NCBI GenBank assembly: GCA_905233965.1
Contig: CAJOFG010000085.1
Span: 1-8,325, forward strand
Length of the DNA stretch: 8,325 nt
Direction of reading: 5' to 3'
DNA from: an uncultured Selenomonadaceae bacterium
GTDB taxonomy: Bacteria; Bacillota; Negativicutes; Selenomonadales; Selenomonadaceae
Shown: piece by piece, positions 5,064-8,325 of the stretch
How positions within the stretch are numbered: position 1 is the stretch's first letter
Layout: each line of letters starts with the position of its first letter
Made by a program: the position numbers and the translations under genes
The notes under the pieces: generated by a model
What the model was told of the DNA's origin: nothing
The model's input: only the letters and a program-made list of their open reading frames with translations
Databases searched by the model: none

Positions 5064-6853
5064 TTGACAACAACAATAACAACAACGACGAATATATCGG
5101 GCGGCTTAAGCCGCTCGCTTTTTTGATAACGCTGGTTATCGCGGTTTTAATCGGGCGCGTCGGTTATCTGCAGGTTTACGACGGGGAATATTATTCGCGG
5201 CTGGCGGACGGCAACCGGATAAGAATTATTCCTTCCGTTGCGCCGCGCGGAACTTTTTTTGACAGGAACGGGCAACTTTTGGTGACGAATCGTCCCGGCT
5301 TTACCGTTTCCCTCCTGCCGCTCACCGAACCGGTTTCTCCTAAAGTCATTGCGAAACTTTCAAAACTTCTCAACGTACCGACTGAAGACATTCAGAAAAA
5401 AATTGATGCTCACGTCGGTTTCGACCCGATACGAATCAAGCAGGACATAACGCCGGACATCGTGACAATTCTTGAAGAGCAGAAAGATGAATTTCCCGGC
5501 GTCGTCATTGAAGTACAGCCGATAAGAAATTACATTCTCAAGCAGGAAGGTGCGCACACTTTCGGATACGTCAGCGAAATTTCCGACGAAGAACTTGAAA
5601 CCAAAAAGGAACTCGGCTACAAGTCCGGCGACATGATCGGAAAATTCGGTCTGGAAAAAATTTACGATAAGGAAGTGCGCGGCGAAAACGGCGGCGAACA
5701 GGTCGAAGTGGACGTTGCCGGCAAGCCCGTTCAAATTCTCGGTAAGAAGGAACCCACGCCCGGCTACGATTTAATTCTGACGATTGACAGAGATTTACAA
5801 GTCGCGGCGGAAAATGCGGTTGACTCCATGCTTGCCGAAATTCACGCGAACGCGGCAGCCGCCGTCGTGCTGAATCCTCAAAACGGGGAAATTTTGGCAA
5901 TGGTTTCCCGTCCGGCGTTCGACCCGAATCTTTTCGCACACGGAATTTCGACGAAAGATTGGAACGCGATAAATACGAATCCTTATCACCCGATGGACAA
6001 CAAGACAATCACCGGCGAATACCCGCCCGGCTCGACTTTCAAAATCGTTACGGGAACTGCCGCGCTTGCCGCCGGAAAAGTTACGCCCGGCGAAATGATT
6101 TTCGACAGCGGCACTCACTGGATTATTCCGAAGGGAAACGCCGGCGGTGAGGCTCTCGGTTGGCTGAATTTTCACGCCGCGCTTGCTCATTCCGATAACG
6201 TGTATTTTTACGAAATGGGCAACCGGCTCGGCGTTGACTTGCTCGGTCATTATGCGCGAATGTTCGGACTCGGCGAAATCACCGGAATTGATTTGCCTTA
6301 CGAATCGCCCGGCATGGTCGCCAGCAAAGAATACAAGATGAAAGTTTACGAAGAGGAATGGTACCTTTCCGAAACTTTCGACGCGGCAATCGGGCAAGGC
6401 TTTAACCTCGTCACACCTCTGCAGGCGGCAATGGTCATGGGTGAAATTGCGGCGAACGGAAAAAGATTCAAGCCGCATTTGGTGAAAAAAATCTTAACGC
6501 AGGACGGCGAATTGATAAAAGAGTTTACACCGGAACTTTCCGGGACTTTGGACGTTTCGCCGGAAATAATAAAACTCGTTCAGGACGGTTTGCACGAAGT
6601 TACAAAAACCGGCACGGCGGCGCGGAATTTTGCCGGCTTTCAATATGAAATTGCAGGTAAGACGGGAACGGCGGAAAATTCTCAAGGAAGAGATCACGGC
6701 TGGTTCGTCGGCTACGGTCCTTTCGACAATCCCACCGTTTGTGTCGCCGTCATAGTCGAGCAGGGCGGTTACGGTGCAACAAGCGCGGTTCCGATAGGCA
6801 GAAAAATTTTGGAGGCCGCCTTTGCACTTCAAGCCAAAAACGGAAGTTATTGA
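5060..6853 (+). CDS. mrdA: penicillin-binding protein 2, D,D-transpeptidase of cell elongation
   Basis: PBP2 cross-links new peptidoglycan in the elongation complex, working with RodA and stimulated by MreC. The 597-residue protein has an asparagine-rich cytoplasmic N-terminus (residues 4-9), one membrane anchor (about 17-38) and a dimerisation domain (about 57-225) that includes APRGTFFDRNGQLL. The transpeptidase domain (about 235-590) has all three active-site motifs: S325-T-F-K328 with the nucleophile S325, S378-D-N380, and K534-T-G-T537. Length is normal for PBP2. The start is fixed by ACAGGAGGT at 5046-5054 and by the ATGA overlap with mreD. A strong terminator follows, so it is the last gene of the operon. 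The downstream neighbour of mrdA is often rodA, which is not seen here. Confidence 0.95.
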   Translation: MIDNNNNNNDEYIGRLKPLAFLITLVIAVLIGRVGYLQVYDGEYYSRLADGNRIRIIPSVAPRGTFFDRNGQLLVTNRPGFTVSLLPLTEPVSPKVIAKLSKLLNVPTEDIQKKIDAHVGFDPIRIKQDITPDIVTILEEQKDEFPGVVIEVQPIRNYILKQEGAHTFGYVSEISDEELETKKELGYKSGDMIGKFGLEKIYDKEVRGENGGEQVEVDVAGKPVQILGKKEPTPGYDLILTIDRDLQVAAENAVDSMLAEIHANAAAAVVLNPQNGEILAMVSRPAFDPNLFAHGISTKDWNAINTNPYHPMDNKTITGEYPPGSTFKIVTGTAALAAGKVTPGEMIFDSGTHWIIPKGNAGGEALGWLNFHAALAHSDNVYFYEMGNRLGVDLLGHYARMFGLGEITGIDLPYESPGMVASKEYKMKVYEEEWYLSETFDAAIGQGFNLVTPLQAAMVMGEIAANGKRFKPHLVKKILTQDGELIKEFTPELSGTLDVSPEIIKLVQDGLHEVTKTGTAARNFAGFQYEIAGKTGTAENSQGRDHGWFVGYGPFDNPTVCVAVIVEQGGYGATSAVPIGRKILEAAFALQAKNGSY

Positions 6854-6868
6854 ACAAAAAATTTTTTT

Positions 6869-6889
6869 AACGCCTTCGGGCGTTTTTTT
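6869..6889 (+). terminator. intrinsic terminator of the mreBCD-mrdA operon
   Basis: AACGCC (6869-6874) and GGCGTT (6879-6884) form a stable stem with a TTCG tetraloop. A run of seven T (6883-6889) begins within the 3' arm. It lies 16 bases after the mrdA stop codon and is a standard strong intrinsic terminator. Confidence 0.9.
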
Positions 6890-6928
6890 GTAAGTTATGA
6901 TAAACTGTATCGAAGGAGGAATTTACTT

Positions 6929-7315
6929 GTGAGAAAGATAAATAAGACAAAGACTACTTTAATAAAAAGTCCGTTCAAAAAAAATTTGCCGGTCGAAAAT
7001 GCGGTTGAGGACGATACCGGATTTTTCAAAATGACGTTGACGACGAAAATAACCGTCGTACTTTCCGGCGCGATACTTTTAATTTCAAGCGTGCTGATTT
7101 ATTTGACGGCGGAAAATTATTTCGGCGGGACGACGTGGCAAATCGCGTTGTGGGGAATTTGCGGAATACTTTCACTCTACTCGATTGTTTCGCGTTCGCT
7201 CCCGGCGTTGATACTGAATTTAATTTTGTTCGTCGTCGTTTCGTTCATGCCGGTTTGGCAATCGGGATATGAAACGGTCGCGCCGATTATAAATGCAACC
7301 GAATCGTCGAAATAA
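6929..7315 (+). CDS. hypothetical three-helix membrane protein, 128 residues
   Basis: It starts with GTG at 6929, fixed by AAGGAGG at 6913-6919 with 9 bases of spacing. The first 35 residues are a basic then acidic cytoplasmic segment (MRKINKTKTTLIKSPFKK). Three membrane helices follow at about 41-60, 70-87 and 91-109, ending in a short polar tail. There is no signal peptide or catalytic motif, and I do not recognise the family. It lies after the terminator of the mre operon, so it needs its own promoter. A TATGAT near 6896-6901 could be a -10 box, but no convincing -35 is seen. It is followed 34 bases later by cbiF with no terminator between, so the two may be co-transcribed. A role in cobalt or corrinoid handling is only a guess from position. 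Confidence 0.75.
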   Translation: MRKINKTKTTLIKSPFKKNLPVENAVEDDTGFFKMTLTTKITVVLSGAILLISSVLIYLTAENYFGGTTWQIALWGICGILSLYSIVSRSLPALILNLILFVVVSFMPVWQSGYETVAPIINATESSK

Positions 7316-7349
7316 ATTTTTTTACGAAAAATTTGGGGAGGTAATTTAA

Positions 7350-8108
7350 ATGGTTCACATTGTCGGAGCCGGTCCGGGCAATCCGGATTTAATCACGGTC
7401 AAGGGGCAAAAACTTTTGCAGTCGGCTGACGTTGTAATTTACGCCGGCTCACTCGTCAATCCGGAATTGCTCAAACTTTGCAGACCGGACACGGAAATTT
7501 ACAACTCGGCGGAAATGACGCTGGACGAAGTAATTCAAGTTATCGAAAAGGCAAATTTTTCAAAAAAAAATATCATTCGACTTCACACGGGCGACCCGGC
7601 AATTTACGGAGCAATTAAGGAGCAAATCGACGAATTGCAAAAGCGGAAAATCGAATTTGAAATTATTCCGGGAGTCAGCTCCTGTTTCGCGACGGCGGCG
7701 GCTCTCCGTTCGGAATTGACTTTGCCGGGAATAACTCAAACGGTAATCATCACCCGCCGTGAAGGGCGCACACCGATGCCGGAACGCGAAAGTTTGAAAA
7801 ATCTTGCACGTTCTCAATCGACGATGTGTATTTTTTTGTCTGTCGGCGCAATTTCGGAAGTCGTCGAAGATTTAATCGCCGGAGGTTTCGCACCGAATAC
7901 GCCGGTTGCAGTCGTGCAAAAAGCATCTTGGCCGGACGAAAAAATTTTGCGCGGAACATTGGACACGATAGCCGAAAAAGTTCAAGCGGAAAAAATCGAC
8001 AAGACGGCAATGATAATCGTCGGGCATTGCCTGAACCCGGAGGAGTACGAAAAATCGAAACTTTATTCGCCGGAATTTACACACGCTTTCAGGCAGGCGA
8101 CGAAATGA
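7350..8108 (+). CDS. cbiF: cobalt-precorrin-4 C11-methyltransferase (CbiF/CobM)
   Basis: This enzyme transfers a methyl group from S-adenosylmethionine to C-11 of the corrin ring precursor in vitamin B12 synthesis, in the cytoplasm. The 252-residue protein has the tetrapyrrole methylase fold. The N-terminal GAGPGNPDLITVKG (6-19) is present, then GDPAIYG (81-87), PGVSS (107-111) and the CbiF-type TRREGRTPMPE (135-145). Length fits the family at about 250. The start follows GGGGAGG at 7335-7341 with 8 bases of spacing. The next gene is cbiG, which marks the anaerobic, early-cobalt route, so cbiF is the better symbol than cobM. The stop overlaps the cbiG start in ATGA, which suggests coupled translation. 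Confidence 0.93.
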   Translation: MVHIVGAGPGNPDLITVKGQKLLQSADVVIYAGSLVNPELLKLCRPDTEIYNSAEMTLDEVIQVIEKANFSKKNIIRLHTGDPAIYGAIKEQIDELQKRKIEFEIIPGVSSCFATAAALRSELTLPGITQTVIITRREGRTPMPERESLKNLARSQSTMCIFLSVGAISEVVEDLIAGGFAPNTPVAVVQKASWPDEKILRGTLDTIAEKVQAEKIDKTAMIIVGHCLNPEEYEKSKLYSPEFTHAFRQATK

Positions 8109-8325
8109 GAATTGCAATTTTGACTGTGACGGCACCGGGTTTTGCAACGGCAAAAAAAATTTCCGACTCTGTCGGCGGGAAAATTTTTTGCAAGGGGCGC
8201 GATTTCGACAACATGAAAAATTTCGTCGCGGAAATTTTTTCCAAGTTCGATGCGCTTATTTTTGTTTGCGCCGCCGGAATTGCCGTCCGAATGATCGCAC
8301 CGCATATCGTGAGCAAACTTTCCGA
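8105..8325 (+). CDS. cbiG: cobalt-precorrin-5A hydrolase CbiG, N-terminal part (runs off the right edge)
   Basis: CbiG opens the delta-lactone of cobalt-precorrin-5A and releases a two-carbon unit as acetaldehyde, the step after CbiF. The 73 visible residues begin MRIAILTVTAPGFATAKKI and contain FVCAAGIAVRMIAPHIVSK, which matches the family's conserved A-x-GI-x-VR-x-IAP signature. The frame stays open to the window edge. The start is set by the 4-base ATGA overlap with cbiF. The pair CbiF-CbiG supports an anaerobic cobalamin pathway gene cluster continuing to the right. The call rests on the N-terminal domain only, because the rest of the gene is outside the window. Confidence 0.85.
   Translation, partial: MRIAILTVTAPGFATAKKISDSVGGKIFCKGRDFDNMKNFVAEIFSKFDALIFVCAAGIAVRMIAPHIVSKLS

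Noticed and set aside
5795..6478. Minus-strand frame of 227 residues within the PBP2 gene
   Set aside because: It runs antisense to the transpeptidase domain and has no family motif or start signal. It is a by-product of codon usage in mrdA.

Overview
The window reads as two unrelated genomic blocks joined somewhere between about 2130 and 2212. The left block (1 to about 2130) looks like Bacteroidota, of the Bacteroides/Prevotella type. Five perfect TACCTTTG boxes fit the TAnnTTTG -7 promoter element of that phylum, and its genes lack Shine-Dalgarno sequences. The right block (about 2213 to 8325) looks like Bacillota, most likely Negativicutes. It has strong AGGAGG-type ribosome sites, a TTGACA/-10 promoter, a tRNA with encoded CCA, and an mreBCD-mrdA operon followed by anaerobic cobalamin genes. 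An assembly chimera from a gut or rumen metagenome is the simplest explanation. A foreign insertion at the 3' end of the tRNA gene is the alternative. The taxonomic calls are inferred from signals and were not searched.

Left block. On the minus strand there is a gene fragment running off the left edge (1-120), a 71-residue unknown protein (130-345) behind a hairpin-rich leader, and a DnaQ-type exonuclease with a C-terminal BRCT domain (479-1333). Divergent from the exonuclease, on the plus strand, are a cysteine-rich microprotein (1457-1612) and a 41-residue coiled/membrane microprotein (1625-1750). The latter overlaps tail to tail with a 79-residue minus-strand membrane protein (1743-1982). 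Every minus-strand TACCTTTG box has an inverted repeat lying across its -33 region. One of these boxes is also enclosed by a perfect 13-bp inverted repeat, the layout of an invertible promoter.

Right block. tRNA-Arg(CCG) is on the minus strand with its own promoter. Back to back with it is the elongation operon mreB-mreC-mreD-mrdA on the plus strand, with each later gene starting in an ATGA overlap with the stop of the one before. MreB (actin-like filament), MreC and MreD (membrane scaffold) and PBP2 (transpeptidase) together direct lateral wall synthesis. mreB is broken by what appears to be a 25-base deletion, while its partners are intact. The operon ends at a clear intrinsic terminator (6869-6889). 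A small unrecognised three-helix membrane protein follows, then cbiF and the start of cbiG, consecutive enzymes of the anaerobic branch of corrin ring synthesis.

I see no CRISPR array, transposase or integrase. The points most worth checking are the junction, the mreB lesion, the candidate invertible promoter and the hairpin-promoter units.
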